From Vibrio sp. JC009 (lineage in GTDB: Bacteria; Pseudomonadota; Gammaproteobacteria; Enterobacterales; Vibrionaceae), in the NCBI RefSeq assembly GCF_029016485.1, contig NZ_CP092106.1, forward strand, positions 3,162,001-3,226,000: a DNA stretch of 64,000 nucleotides, read 5' to 3'. Position 1 is the first letter of the stretch. Each line of letters opens with the position of its first letter. Positions 44,052 through 52,395 of this stretch are shown here, piece after piece. The notes under the pieces were generated by a model. That model saw only the letters and a program-made list of their open reading frames with translations. It made no database searches and was not told the DNA's origin. A program made the position numbers and the translations under genes.

Positions 44052-44121
44052 TAAATCAAACTCACAGTGAAATAACCTGCAATCATCCAACAATAGATGC
44101 AATTAACAGAGGTCAGATAAA

Positions 44122-44487
44122 CTAAAAGTGGAAGGTGATCTCATCCCAGTAGATATAATAAAAAACCAGGGTAGCCAGGGTAAACAGAGCCATCAGGTAA
44201 ACGGCGACACGCCATATAAAGCGGGTTGCTCTTGGAGTCAGTTCCTGCTCGCAGTCATCACACACAGCGAGAAACTGCTTCTTGTCGTCCAACTGAAAAT
44301 CTTCCTGATGGACAATCTTATTTCTGATGGTCGCTATATATCTGAGCCTGCTGATAACATCATGCGGCAAGCGGTCTTCACAGCTGGTGATCAACTGATG
44401 CAATCCCTTTCCATCAGCGTGATAACGCACCCTGAGCAGCTTTTCCAGACGGCGCGTTCGCGTTACAACACTTTCTATGTCTGACAT
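44122..44487 (-). CDS. hypothetical HEPN-like protein with C-terminal membrane helix
   Basis: 121 residues. The N-terminal 85 residues are helical, with IATIRNKIVHQE containing R55-x4-H60, which fits the HEPN-type RX4-6H motif (also seen in DUF4145-like proteins). A CDDC pair is at 76-79. One strong membrane helix lies at about 91-113, followed by a short tail. I do not recognise the exact family; the HEPN reading rests on this motif and on the helical pattern. No partner antitoxin is encoded beside it. Confidence 0.65.
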   Translation of the reverse strand: MSDIESVVTRTRRLEKLLRVRYHADGKGLHQLITSCEDRLPHDVISRLRYIATIRNKIVHQEDFQLDDKKQFLAVCDDCEQELTPRATRFIWRVAVYLMALFTLATLVFYYIYWDEITFHF

Positions 44488-44590
44488 ATTATTCTTCCTT
44501 CTTTGTCAGAGGCATCCCGATTTCACATCCTAAGTATAGGAAAAAAGTAGCAAAAGTTCTCTGATACTTTTCTCGCTTTAAGATAATAGC

Positions 44591-45607
44591 TTATGGCACA
44601 AGCCAGTTGGTGTATCTGGAGCGGGATAACAGCCAGCTTATCGTAAGAGCACCACTGCCACTTAGTACCACCCAAAGCGGAATCATTAGCAGCGGATGGT
44701 TTCCTTCATACCATTTCAGTTCAATCATGGGCCAGAGGAAAACCGGATGCAGAATATAAATGCCCAGACTGTGCCGGCTGATAAAGCGGATAACCTTACC
44801 TGACCCCAAGGAAACCTGTTCACCACAGGCGCGTCCGAGAACAAAGATCATAGAAGCGACAGCGATGGTATTCAGCGTCTTATAGGAGAGCCACCTGCCC
44901 ACGGTATACTCGCCAGACTCAAGGCTCTGAGTTATCACCATCCAGACTGTTGAAGCCAGACCCAAACAGCCAGCTAAGAAAAACAGAAGCGTAACCGCTT
45001 TGCTCAGTGCCAGCCTTTGATACAGAAGATAACCCAAAAGTAAGTACCCGCTATAAAGCCAATACTGATTGCTCCATGGCCCATCTACACCATACAGAAA
45101 TAAAGCCGAGCTAATCAACCAGATGCCGAGATAGAGGTTTATCTCTTTCTCTCGTTCATTTCTGACCATGTACTGAAAAAACGGAATAAGAAAATAGAGA
45201 GGAATAAAGTAGTAAAAAAAGCCAAGATGGTAGTAAGTTGCATGCTGATAGCCTTCAGCAAGCACCTGAACCGACTGCTCGCCGTTATAACCCTGAGCAC
45301 TCCATCCTGACAAGTAAGCATAAAACAGCGACCAGACGACAAAGGGAATAAGAACCTTAGCCAGACGCCTTTTCATATAGTATCTGAGGTCAAAAGGACG
45401 CTTATCGCTCAGCATCAGAGCGCCGGTGATCATAATAAAAACCGGTACCGCCCAGCGGCTGATGCTGTTAACGGTTACTGCGCTTGCCCATTCTGAAAAC
45501 GGAATATCTCCGAACAAATGCCGGTAAGGACCAAGGGCATGAATCGCAATCACTGTGACAGCAGCTACACACCGTAAAGTATCAAAGAAGAAAACGCGTT
45601 TACTCAT
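44591..45607 (-). CDS. acyltransferase family 3 membrane protein
   Basis: 338 residues and about ten membrane helices. The N-terminal FFDTLRCVAAVTVIAIHALGPY carries the Arg and His of the acyltransferase-3 (OafA/WecH/NodX) family. It probably O-acetylates a surface sugar; no glycan genes are nearby to say which. The start codon is 5 bp from a MITE-like half element, so its promoter probably comes from the element or from the arsJ side. Confidence 0.88.
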   Translation of the reverse strand: MSKRVFFFDTLRCVAAVTVIAIHALGPYRHLFGDIPFSEWASAVTVNSISRWAVPVFIMITGALMLSDKRPFDLRYYMKRRLAKVLIPFVVWSLFYAYLSGWSAQGYNGEQSVQVLAEGYQHATYYHLGFFYYFIPLYFLIPFFQYMVRNEREKEINLYLGIWLISSALFLYGVDGPWSNQYWLYSGYLLLGYLLYQRLALSKAVTLLFFLAGCLGLASTVWMVITQSLESGEYTVGRWLSYKTLNTIAVASMIFVLGRACGEQVSLGSGKVIRFISRHSLGIYILHPVFLWPMIELKWYEGNHPLLMIPLWVVLSGSGALTISWLLSRSRYTNWLVP

Positions 45608-45611
45608 AGAT

Positions 45612-45640
45612 TAATACCAATCCCAGCAATTATCTGTTCA
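45612..45640. mobile_element. MITE-like solo end
   Basis: Only one end is present (TAA then TACCAATCCCAGCAATTATC and TGTTCA). No complementary second end follows, so this is a decayed or recombined half element. It separates the acyltransferase start from the arsJ terminator. Confidence 0.7.
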
Positions 45641-45644
45641 GATC

Positions 45645-45667
45645 AAAAAAACCGGCTTTCGCCGGTT
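45645..45667 (-). terminator. terminator of the ars operon
   Basis: On the minus strand AACCGGC-GAAA-GCCGGTT runs into TTTTTGATC, 23 bp after the arsJ stop. Confidence 0.88.
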
Positions 45668-45690
45668 AATTATCTGAAATTATTGAGTTA

Positions 45691-46911
45691 TCAGGCAAGC
45701 TCTGTCTGGTTAGCTTTAGGCAGGTAAACGGAAATAATTGCGGTTAGTGCCAAAAATGCAAAAGAAACCCACAAACAAGCTGCTAATCCTGCCATCTGGA
45801 ATACCCAGCCGGACAAAATGGTTCCGATAAGGCGGCCCATGGCATTGGCCATATAGTAGAAACCCACATCAAGCGATACGCCATCCCCTTTTGCATAGCT
45901 CACAATCAGGTAAGAGTGCAGTGATGAGTTAACCGCAAATACCGCACCAAAAATAAGAAGGCCGACCACAATCACCAGCTCAGGCTGCCATTCAACCTGC
46001 ACACCGTAAGCGATAAGACCGGTTACTCCGGCAAGCAGTACCGCCCAGTATGTTGCAGCAGAGCCATCAGGTACTTTACCTTCAGCTTTACCTGTAATCT
46101 TAGGAGCGACACCCTGAACAAATCCGTAGGCGATAACCCAGAGGGCAAGGAAGCCGCCAACCCAAAGATGATCCCAGCCGAAAACGGAACCCAGATAAAC
46201 CGGCAGCGCAACCACAAACCAGACATCACGGGCACCAAACAGGAACATGCGCGCCAGTGACAAAATATTGATGCTCTGAGACTTGGAGAAGATATGCTTA
46301 AACTTAGGCTTACTCTTCGCCTTACCCATATCGCTTTCAAGCATGATAAGGCTGCCAACAAGAACCACGGCCAGAACAGCGGCCATAATCAATACGGAAA
46401 CCCTGAAACCTGCCAGTGACAACAACAGACCACCAATAAAGAAGCCGGCACCTTTCAGTGCGTTCTTAGAGCCGGTCAGGATAGCAACCCACTTATACAG
46501 AGCGCCCTGCTGCTCATCCGGCACAAGCGTCTTAATAGCACTTTTGGCACTCATCTTGTTCAGGTCTTTCGCAATACCGGATACCGCCTGCGCCGCCATG
46601 ACCCATGGAATCGTCAGCCATGCATTTGGTACCGCAAGCATCACCAGAGCAAACACCTGCATTGCCAGACCGATATTCATGGTCCGGTTAAGACCCAGAC
46701 GGGCGCCAAGCCAGCCGCCAATCAAGTTAGTCACAACACCAAAAAATTCATAGAAAAGGAAAAGTGATGCAATAGCCAGCGTACTGTAGCCAAGATCATG
46801 GAAATAGAGCACCACCAGCATGCGAAGTGCGCCATCTGTGATAGTGAAATTCCAGTAGTTGAACGTAACCAGCATATACTGGCGAACACTTTTACTCAGG
46901 TTAGAAAACAT
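45691..46911 (-). CDS. arsJ: organoarsenical efflux MFS transporter ArsJ
   Basis: Exports 1-arseno-3-phosphoglycerate, made from arsenate by the neighbouring GAPDH, giving As(V) resistance. It is 406 residues from ATG 46911 (MFSNLSKSVRQYMLVTFNYW), the known family start; the frame to 47004 would overlap the phosphatase gene and is not used. Twelve membrane helices. The N-terminal NYWNFTITDGALRMLVVLYF and the MSAKSAIKTLVPDEQQGALYKWVAILTG segment (here read in parts) are characteristic. Last gene of the operon. Confidence 0.93.
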   Translation of the reverse strand: MFSNLSKSVRQYMLVTFNYWNFTITDGALRMLVVLYFHDLGYSTLAIASLFLFYEFFGVVTNLIGGWLGARLGLNRTMNIGLAMQVFALVMLAVPNAWLTIPWVMAAQAVSGIAKDLNKMSAKSAIKTLVPDEQQGALYKWVAILTGSKNALKGAGFFIGGLLLSLAGFRVSVLIMAAVLAVVLVGSLIMLESDMGKAKSKPKFKHIFSKSQSINILSLARMFLFGARDVWFVVALPVYLGSVFGWDHLWVGGFLALWVIAYGFVQGVAPKITGKAEGKVPDGSAATYWAVLLAGVTGLIAYGVQVEWQPELVIVVGLLIFGAVFAVNSSLHSYLIVSYAKGDGVSLDVGFYYMANAMGRLIGTILSGWVFQMAGLAACLWVSFAFLALTAIISVYLPKANQTELA

Positions 46912-46987
46912 AGCCTTAACCGCATTAAAATTAGGATGAACAGCAAATAAGGCTTTTGGATCACCATAACCCAAAAGCCCCTTTCGG

Positions 46988-47485
46988 CTAGAACTTAGCC
47001 GCAACCTCAGCGATATAATCGATCTGTGGCTGCTTAGTAAATGCGCCCGGACGAAGTGCTTTTACTTCACGCTTAATGGTTTCCAGATCCCAGCCCATTT
47101 CCAGCAGGATGTGAGCAGCCAGCATACCGGTACGGCCAGAGCCACCCATGCAGTGAAGTACAACCTTGCCGCCCTGCTTCAGTACTTCATGTACTTTCGG
47201 GCTTATCACTTCCCAGCGAGCATCGAACTCTGCACCCGGAGCCTGATCGTCTTCGATTGGCTGATGGAACCAGGCAATACCTGCTTTCTCTGACTCTTCA
47301 GCAAGAGCGGCAACGCCCGCTTTTTCCATCTCTTCAGTATCAAGAGCAGTGACCATAGCCAGTGCACCCTGCTCTTTTAGCTGCTGAACAGAAGTGGCAA
47401 GGTCTGCCTCTTTAGTGCCCGGACAAGGCGTCAGGATAAGAGCCGCGTCACCTTCAAGTTTTAGTTCCCAGGTTGGATGTGTCAT
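46988..47485 (-). CDS. protein-tyrosine-phosphatase-like protein in ars operon
   Basis: 165 residues with the Cys-based phosphatase loop HCMGGSGRTG (HCx5R, about residue 111) and an upstream general-acid candidate Asp in FHQPIEDDQAP. The fold class is dual-specificity/CDKN3-like. It lies between the GAPDH and arsJ genes with 11 bp to GAPDH, so it is part of the same transcript. Such a gene is found in some arsJ operons. Whether it dephosphorylates a protein or a small phosphorylated metabolite, or acts on an arseno-adduct, is unknown. Confidence 0.85.
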   Translation of the reverse strand: MTHPTWELKLEGDAALILTPCPGTKEADLATSVQQLKEQGALAMVTALDTEEMEKAGVAALAEESEKAGIAWFHQPIEDDQAPGAEFDARWEVISPKVHEVLKQGGKVVLHCMGGSGRTGMLAAHILLEMGWDLETIKREVKALRPGAFTKQPQIDYIAEVAAKF

Positions 47486-47496
47486 CTTTCTCTTCC

Positions 47497-48498
47497 TTAT
47501 GCCAGACCAACTTTACGAACAAGCTCAGCCGTACGTGTTGCGTAACCCATTTCGTTATCGTACCAGGCGTAGACTTTCACCATACGGGTACCAACAACCA
47601 TAGTTGACATAGCATCAACGATGGTTGAACGCTGGTCGCCTTTGTAGTCGATAGAAACAAGCGGGCGCTCTTCAAAACCAAGAATGCCCTTCAGCTCGCC
47701 TTCTGAAGCTTCTTTCAGAAGTGCGTTAACTTCTTCGGCAGTTGTGTCGCGCTTAACATCAAAGATGATGTCAGTCAGAGAAGCGTTAGCCAGAGGAACA
47801 CGAACCGCGTGGCCGTTGATCTTACCTTTCAGCTCTGGGAAGATTTCAACGATAGCCGTTGCACTACCCGTTGTTGTCGGGATAAGGCTCATACCACAGG
47901 CACGCGCGCGGCGCAGGTCCTTATGAGGCGCATCCAGAATAGTCTGAGTGTTGGTCAGATCGTGGATTGTGGTGAAAGAAGACTGCTCAATACCCAGCTT
48001 CTCGTGGATAACCTTAACAACAGGAGCGATACAGTTCGTTGTACATGAAGCTGCAGTTACGATCTTGTGCAGCTCAGGGTTGAAGATTTCGTCGTTAACA
48101 CCAACAACGATGTTTGCAATGCCTTCTTCTTTAACAGGAGCAGATACCACTACACGCTTAACGCCCTGATCAAGGTACTTGTTCAGGAAAGAAGTCTTAC
48201 GGTGTACGCCAGTTGATTCAATAACAACATCACATTCAGACCAGTCTACTGCATCGATTTCACGCTCAGAGGTCACTTTAATGCGCTTACCATTGATAAC
48301 CATCTCTGAACCGTCAGCAGACACTTCGTGGTGCCAGCGGCCCTGTACTGAATCGAACTCCAGAAGGTGTGCCAGAGTTTTGGTGTCTCCCGCAACATCG
48401 TTAATCTGAACAAACTCCAGCTCTTCCCAGTCAAAAGAAGCGCGTAGTGCAAGTCGGCCAATTCGACCAAAACCGTTGATTCCAACTTTAATAGGCAT
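47497..48498 (-). CDS. ArsJ-associated glyceraldehyde-3-phosphate dehydrogenase
   Basis: 333 residues. NAD-binding [13 protein letters not shown] at the N-terminus and the active-site AASCTTNC with Cys152. The [13 protein letters not shown] stretch after it, differing from the HAYT of housekeeping GapA, is the ArsJ-associated type. It forms 1-arseno-3-phosphoglycerate when arsenate replaces phosphate. It is 40 bp after arsR and 11 bp before the phosphatase gene. Confidence 0.93.
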   Translation of the reverse strand: MPIKVGINGFGRIGRLALRASFDWEELEFVQINDVAGDTKTLAHLLEFDSVQGRWHHEVSADGSEMVINGKRIKVTSEREIDAVDWSECDVVIESTGVHRKTSFLNKYLDQGVKRVVVSAPVKEEGIANIVVGVNDEIFNPELHKIVTAASCTTNCIAPVVKVIHEKLGIEQSSFTTIHDLTNTQTILDAPHKDLRRARACGMSLIPTTTGSATAIVEIFPELKGKINGHAVRVPLANASLTDIIFDVKRDTTAEEVNALLKEASEGELKGILGFEERPLVSIDYKGDQRSTIVDAMSTMVVGTRMVKVYAWYDNEMGYATRTAELVRKVGLA

Positions 48499-48538
48499 TT
48501 TCGTTAACCTCTAATCAATAAAATTCTTTAACCGCCAC

Positions 48539-48874
48539 TTAAATGGCCGGGCGATCACTATATGCGTGCAATCTTTCAATATCTTGAAGGTATTGCTGTT
48601 TAAGACAATTAGATTCTTTCAGACCGCTGACTACCTTAAGCAGCCAGCCGGGTAGTGAGTCCGATACCTTGTACATCACCCACTGCCCTTTTCTTTCATC
48701 AACCAGTACCCCGGACTGCCTCAGCAAAGCTAGGTGACGGGATATTTTCGGCTGACTTTCATTCATTGCTTCTGTCAGTTCGCGAACACACAAGCCTTCT
48801 TCTCTAGCAATTAATAGCAGACAACGCAGACGCGTTTCATCTGACAGCATCTTGAAGAATTGGCTTGGCGACAT
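48539..48874 (-). CDS. arsR: ArsR-family transcriptional repressor
   Basis: 111-residue winged-HTH repressor at the head of the arsenate operon. The recognition helix is NESQPKISRHLALLRQSG. Typical As(III) sensors have ELCVCDL; here the segment is GLCVREL, so the second Cys is Arg. Remaining cysteines are Cys18 (RLRCLLL), Cys29 and Cys90 (SNCLKQ), which could form an alternative site as in divergent ArsR types. A perfect promoter and a dyad-symmetric site lie just upstream. Confidence 0.9.
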   Translation of the reverse strand: MSPSQFFKMLSDETRLRCLLLIAREEGLCVRELTEAMNESQPKISRHLALLRQSGVLVDERKGQWVMYKVSDSLPGWLLKVVSGLKESNCLKQQYLQDIERLHAYSDRPAI

Positions 48875-48885
48875 ATTTGCAAACT

Positions 48886-48934
48886 CGTATATATGGACAT
48901 ACGCATATCTTAGTTAAAAAAAAACGCGCGTCAA
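48886..48934 (-). promoter_or_regulatory. ars operon promoter with dyad operator
   Basis: On the minus strand TTGACG (48929-48934) and TAAGAT (48907-48912) are 16 bp apart. Overlapping the start site is a dyad (CGTAT...ATACG, 48886-48903), extended by CATAT words, placed to let ArsR block transcription. The assignment of the operator is inferred. Confidence 0.65.
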
Positions 48935-48967
48935 GCGACACACGTTCTTTGTCATCAATTCTTCATA

Positions 48968-49039
48968 TTATACCAATCCTTGCTATTAGCGATTTTGCCT
49001 GCGCAATCACTGAACAGCTAATTACTGGTATTGGTATTA
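48968..49039. mobile_element. MITE-like element, medium copy, at EAL-HDOD gene stop codon
   Basis: 72 bp with TTA on both sides and TACCAAT...ATTGGTA ends. The right arm (GAACAGCTAATTACTGGTA) matches the inverted end of the 30677 and 34595 copies; the left part has an AGCGATTTTGCC segment related to the interior of the 165-bp copy. The right TTA is the stop codon of the EAL-HDOD gene. Confidence 0.8.
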
Positions 49040-50266
49040 GGAAGAAGTCAGCATCGCCATATCCTGGCTCCACTTCTGTGCCTGACTCAGCTCAGTGCTC
49101 ACATCTGTTAGCTCCAGGCCAAGCGCTTTACATTCCGATTCCAGTCCCAGCCAGTCAGCTCTTTCATAACACTCCTGCATTTTCAGCAGACTTCCGTATG
49201 CTCCAGCCCGCCAGATCAGTGCTTCTTTCGCGCTTTCCGGCAGTGGCAGATCAGCAACCAGCTCATCCAGAGTGCTGTCCAGAAGCGCATCCAGCATAGA
49301 GAAAAGCCCGATAATAAAGGCATTTTGTCTGTGCTCCCTGAATTTATCGTGGCGGCTCATTAACTGACAGAACTGAGCCCGCTGCATAGAGAGGCTGTAA
49401 AGTTCAAGCGGCTTTTCGGCAGAAATAAAAGAGGCCACCGCAAGGGAAACGAAGATCTTCAGCTTGTCCTGACCAAGGTAAACCAACGCCTGCTTAAAGG
49501 AGGTAATCGGCTCGTCAATACGCGGTGAGGCACTATTTACAAACCTCAGCAGCTTGTACGAAAGCGACACATCTTTCTCAAGGATACTTTCAACCTTGGT
49601 GTAGTTCACTTCCGGCTTAATCACCTCTTTTATCAGCTCCAGTGCCAAAACCTGATCCGGGCTGACATACTTCTGCTTGAGCATTTCCGGCTTGCTGAAA
49701 AAGAACCCCTGGAAAAAGCGGAATCCGGCCTCTTTTGCCGCATCAAACTCATCCTGGGTTTCCACCCGCTCAGCCAGAAATGACACATTCACTCCGCGCT
49801 CTCTCTGTTCGATCACATAGTCACAGGCATCATCAATCCCCATACGCATAATATCCAACTTAAGGATATGAACATAAGGCAGAAATTCGTCCCACTTGTA
49901 GTCATGGTTAAAGTCATCAAGTGCCACAACATAACCCGCCCGGTTCAGGTCTCGGACAGCCTCAAGCAGCTCTTTGGTTGGTTCACATGTTTCAAGAATC
50001 TCAATAACCACCTGCTCTTTAGGCAGAGTTTTAGGCAGCCCCTGAATAATGGAATCATAAGGAAAGTTGATAAAACACCGGGAGGTCTGAAAAGCGGGGT
50101 TTCTACCTACGGAAAGAAAACTCTCAGAAACCAGTCTGTAGGTCGCGCGATTCTCCCCGACACTGGTAGGAAAAGCGTTGTGTTCACCATCACGGAAGAG
50201 CAGTTCATACCCAATGGTCTGTTTACTTTTATTAAAAATCGGCTGACGGGCTACATATGTATACAT
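49037..50266 (-). CDS. cdgJ: EAL-HDOD signalling protein (CdgJ/YuxH type)
   Basis: 409 residues. An N-terminal EAL domain (about 1-205) is followed by an HDOD domain (about 205-390). The catalytic EAL signature is degenerate: ELL at 21-23, LDDFN instead of DDFG, AERVET instead of AEGVET. A classical c-di-GMP phosphodiesterase is therefore doubtful. In V. cholerae the homologue CdgJ affects motility and biofilm. Its neighbours pldB and yigL match the V. cholerae order as I recall it. The stop codon TAA is the flank of a MITE-like element. Confidence 0.85.
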   Translation of the reverse strand: MYTYVARQPIFNKSKQTIGYELLFRDGEHNAFPTSVGENRATYRLVSESFLSVGRNPAFQTSRCFINFPYDSIIQGLPKTLPKEQVVIEILETCEPTKELLEAVRDLNRAGYVVALDDFNHDYKWDEFLPYVHILKLDIMRMGIDDACDYVIEQRERGVNVSFLAERVETQDEFDAAKEAGFRFFQGFFFSKPEMLKQKYVSPDQVLALELIKEVIKPEVNYTKVESILEKDVSLSYKLLRFVNSASPRIDEPITSFKQALVYLGQDKLKIFVSLAVASFISAEKPLELYSLSMQRAQFCQLMSRHDKFREHRQNAFIIGLFSMLDALLDSTLDELVADLPLPESAKEALIWRAGAYGSLLKMQECYERADWLGLESECKALGLELTDVSTELSQAQKWSQDMAMLTSS

Positions 50267-50474
50267 ATAGGCACTTTTATTTTCGGTTAATTGATACGGT
50301 TATAGAATAAGGCTTAAACACCCAATCTAGCAGAATTTGCTGAACTAATGTCACATAAAGCAAGCAGTTACGTGAGTAACTTCACATTGCAGATCTACTT
50401 GTATGTTTGGCTCAATAGCATCAGAATTAGCACTTTGTTAAGTATTGTATCTCAACCCACAGATGGCAAATTAA

Positions 50475-51455
50475 ATGACGACCTGCTTTCGCTATAACCT
50501 GACCCGCGAAGAAAATTTCAGCCAGAAGATATCCGGCGATATCGCAGATCTCTGGGAAACGCGCAACGAAGGAAATGTAACCGGTTCTGCCGGAAAGAGC
50601 CTTTATTGGGTTTCGCTCACTTCTGAAAAGCATACCAAGGCCATTGTTGTGGTAAACGGGCGTGTGGAATCAGTCTGGAAATATCAGGAGCTGTTCTATG
50701 ACCTGTTTCAGAACGGCTATGATGTCTACGCCTTTGACCACAGAGGTCAGGGGTTATCTGAGCGTACCATTGATGATGAGCATATCGGCCATGTGCATAG
50801 CTTCTCGGACTATGTTGACGATATGGCGATCATGGTCGACGCATTTGATTTAGGAAAGTATCAAAAAAGATTTCTGCTTGCTCACTCTATGGGCGGCGCT
50901 GTCATTACCCGGTATTTGCAGACTAAACCCGTGCGCGCTTTTCAGGCCTTTGCTGCCAGTGCTCCCATGTACGGCGTAAATATGGCCTGGCATCTCAAGC
51001 CCTTTGGTCTGTTCTTCACCCGGGTTCTGGCGATGACACATAAAGAGCCGGATTACGCCACCAAGAACAAACACTACTTTCCCAAGCCCTTTGAGAACAA
51101 CCCGCTGTCACAGTGTGAAGTTCGCTATCGTTGGTTCCGGCAGCTTTATGAAACCATGCCGCAGCTAAAATTAGGCGGACCAAGTGCCCACTGGGCATGG
51201 CAGAGCCTGACTGCAGCAAAGCAGTGCATTAAAGATGCCCGCCGGCTTGAGGTTCCCTATCTGTTACTTCAGGCTTCTGACGATTCCATTGTCAGCAATG
51301 ACGCGCAAAACCGCTTCTTTGCCAAACATAAGGCCGTTAGCAGTAAGAGCCGCATGGAAATCATTCCGGGCGCAAAGCACGAAATCTTTTTCGAGAAAGA
51401 TGAATACCGGCAACCGGCCCTTAGCAAAATTCTCGGATTCTTCGATAAGTTCTAA
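50475..51455 (+). CDS. pldB: lysophospholipase L2-like alpha/beta hydrolase
   Basis: 326 residues. Nucleophile elbow AHSMGGAV with Ser138; the HRGQGLS segment and the C-terminal PGAKHEIFFEKD carry the catalytic His region. No signal peptide is seen, so it is expected to be cytoplasmic or membrane-associated. Followed by yigL as in E. coli. The 208-bp gap to the divergent EAL-HDOD gene holds no other gene. Confidence 0.9.
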   Translation: MTTCFRYNLTREENFSQKISGDIADLWETRNEGNVTGSAGKSLYWVSLTSEKHTKAIVVVNGRVESVWKYQELFYDLFQNGYDVYAFDHRGQGLSERTIDDEHIGHVHSFSDYVDDMAIMVDAFDLGKYQKRFLLAHSMGGAVITRYLQTKPVRAFQAFAASAPMYGVNMAWHLKPFGLFFTRVLAMTHKEPDYATKNKHYFPKPFENNPLSQCEVRYRWFRQLYETMPQLKLGGPSAHWAWQSLTAAKQCIKDARRLEVPYLLLQASDDSIVSNDAQNRFFAKHKAVSSKSRMEIIPGAKHEIFFEKDEYRQPALSKILGFFDKF

Positions 51456-51563
51456 AACGAAATAAACAGGGAAAAAGAGGAAAAGACACTTTACCCTCTT
51501 TTTTTGCTCCTATTTCTCATACACTATGTGCCATCTCTCCAGTCTCATATCAAAGGGGTTCAA

Positions 51564-52382
51564 ATGACTGCTGTATCCGACTCAAAATTTAAAATCGTCG
51601 CTTCCGATCTCGACGGTACTCTGCTGGCCCCAAACCATCAGCTCAATGATTTTGCTAAACAGACACTATCAGACCTGCATGAAAAAGGATTAACCTTTAT
51701 CTTTGCAACCGGCCGTCATCATGTTGATGTTTCAGGCATCCGTGAGCAGGCAGGTATCCCGGCATTTATGATCACCTCAAACGGTGCCCGTGTTCATGAT
51801 CAGGAGAACAACCTGCTATACAGCAAAAACGTTGAAAGCCATATTGTTCAGCCAATTATTGATATTGTTAAAAAAGATCCGGAAATCAGAATCAATGTTT
51901 ATCAGGATGATAAATGGTTTATCAGCCGTGAAGATGAGTTTATTAAGAAATTCCATAAGGACTCCGGCTTTGCCTATTCCGTCTTCGACACAGACAGTTC
52001 ACCAACCGATGGCATTGCTAAGATCTTCTTTGTCTACCCGGATCACGAGCACCTGGTAAAGTTTGAAGAAGAGATTAATCAATCCTTCGGTGATCTGGTC
52101 AATGCTGCTTTCTCTACCCCTTTCTGCCTGGAAGTGATGGCGGCCGAAGTATCTAAGGGCGGAGCGCTGAAAGCCGTTGCTGAATCAATGGACTTAGCCC
52201 TGGATGACTGTATCGCCTTTGGTGACGGCATGAACGATGTGGAAATGCTGTCTATGGCGGGTAAGGGGCTGGTAATGGGAAGCGCCCATCAGAAGGTATT
52301 TAATGCCCTGCCGGATAATGAGGTTATCGGCACCAATGAGCACGACGCCGTGGCCCACTATCTGAGAGACAACCTGTTCTAA
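51564..52382 (+). CDS. yigL: HAD-family phosphatase YigL (Cof type)
   Basis: Sugar-phosphate or pyridoxal-phosphate type phosphatase. 272 residues from ATG 51564 with AAAGGGG upstream; a frame to 51504 is less likely. HAD motif I ASDLDGTLL, motif II ITSNGA, motif III/IV KGGALKAV and GDGMNDVEML. Cof-type cap domain between. Downstream of pldB, as in E. coli. Confidence 0.92.
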   Translation: MTAVSDSKFKIVASDLDGTLLAPNHQLNDFAKQTLSDLHEKGLTFIFATGRHHVDVSGIREQAGIPAFMITSNGARVHDQENNLLYSKNVESHIVQPIIDIVKKDPEIRINVYQDDKWFISREDEFIKKFHKDSGFAYSVFDTDSSPTDGIAKIFFVYPDHEHLVKFEEEINQSFGDLVNAAFSTPFCLEVMAAEVSKGGALKAVAESMDLALDDCIAFGDGMNDVEMLSMAGKGLVMGSAHQKVFNALPDNEVIGTNEHDAVAHYLRDNLF

Positions 52383-52395
52383 AGCGAACTGAGTT

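Noticed and set aside
43862..44086. 74-codon minus-strand frame through the 44002 element
   Set aside because: It runs through the MITE-like element and into the marC-family gene in another frame; no support.
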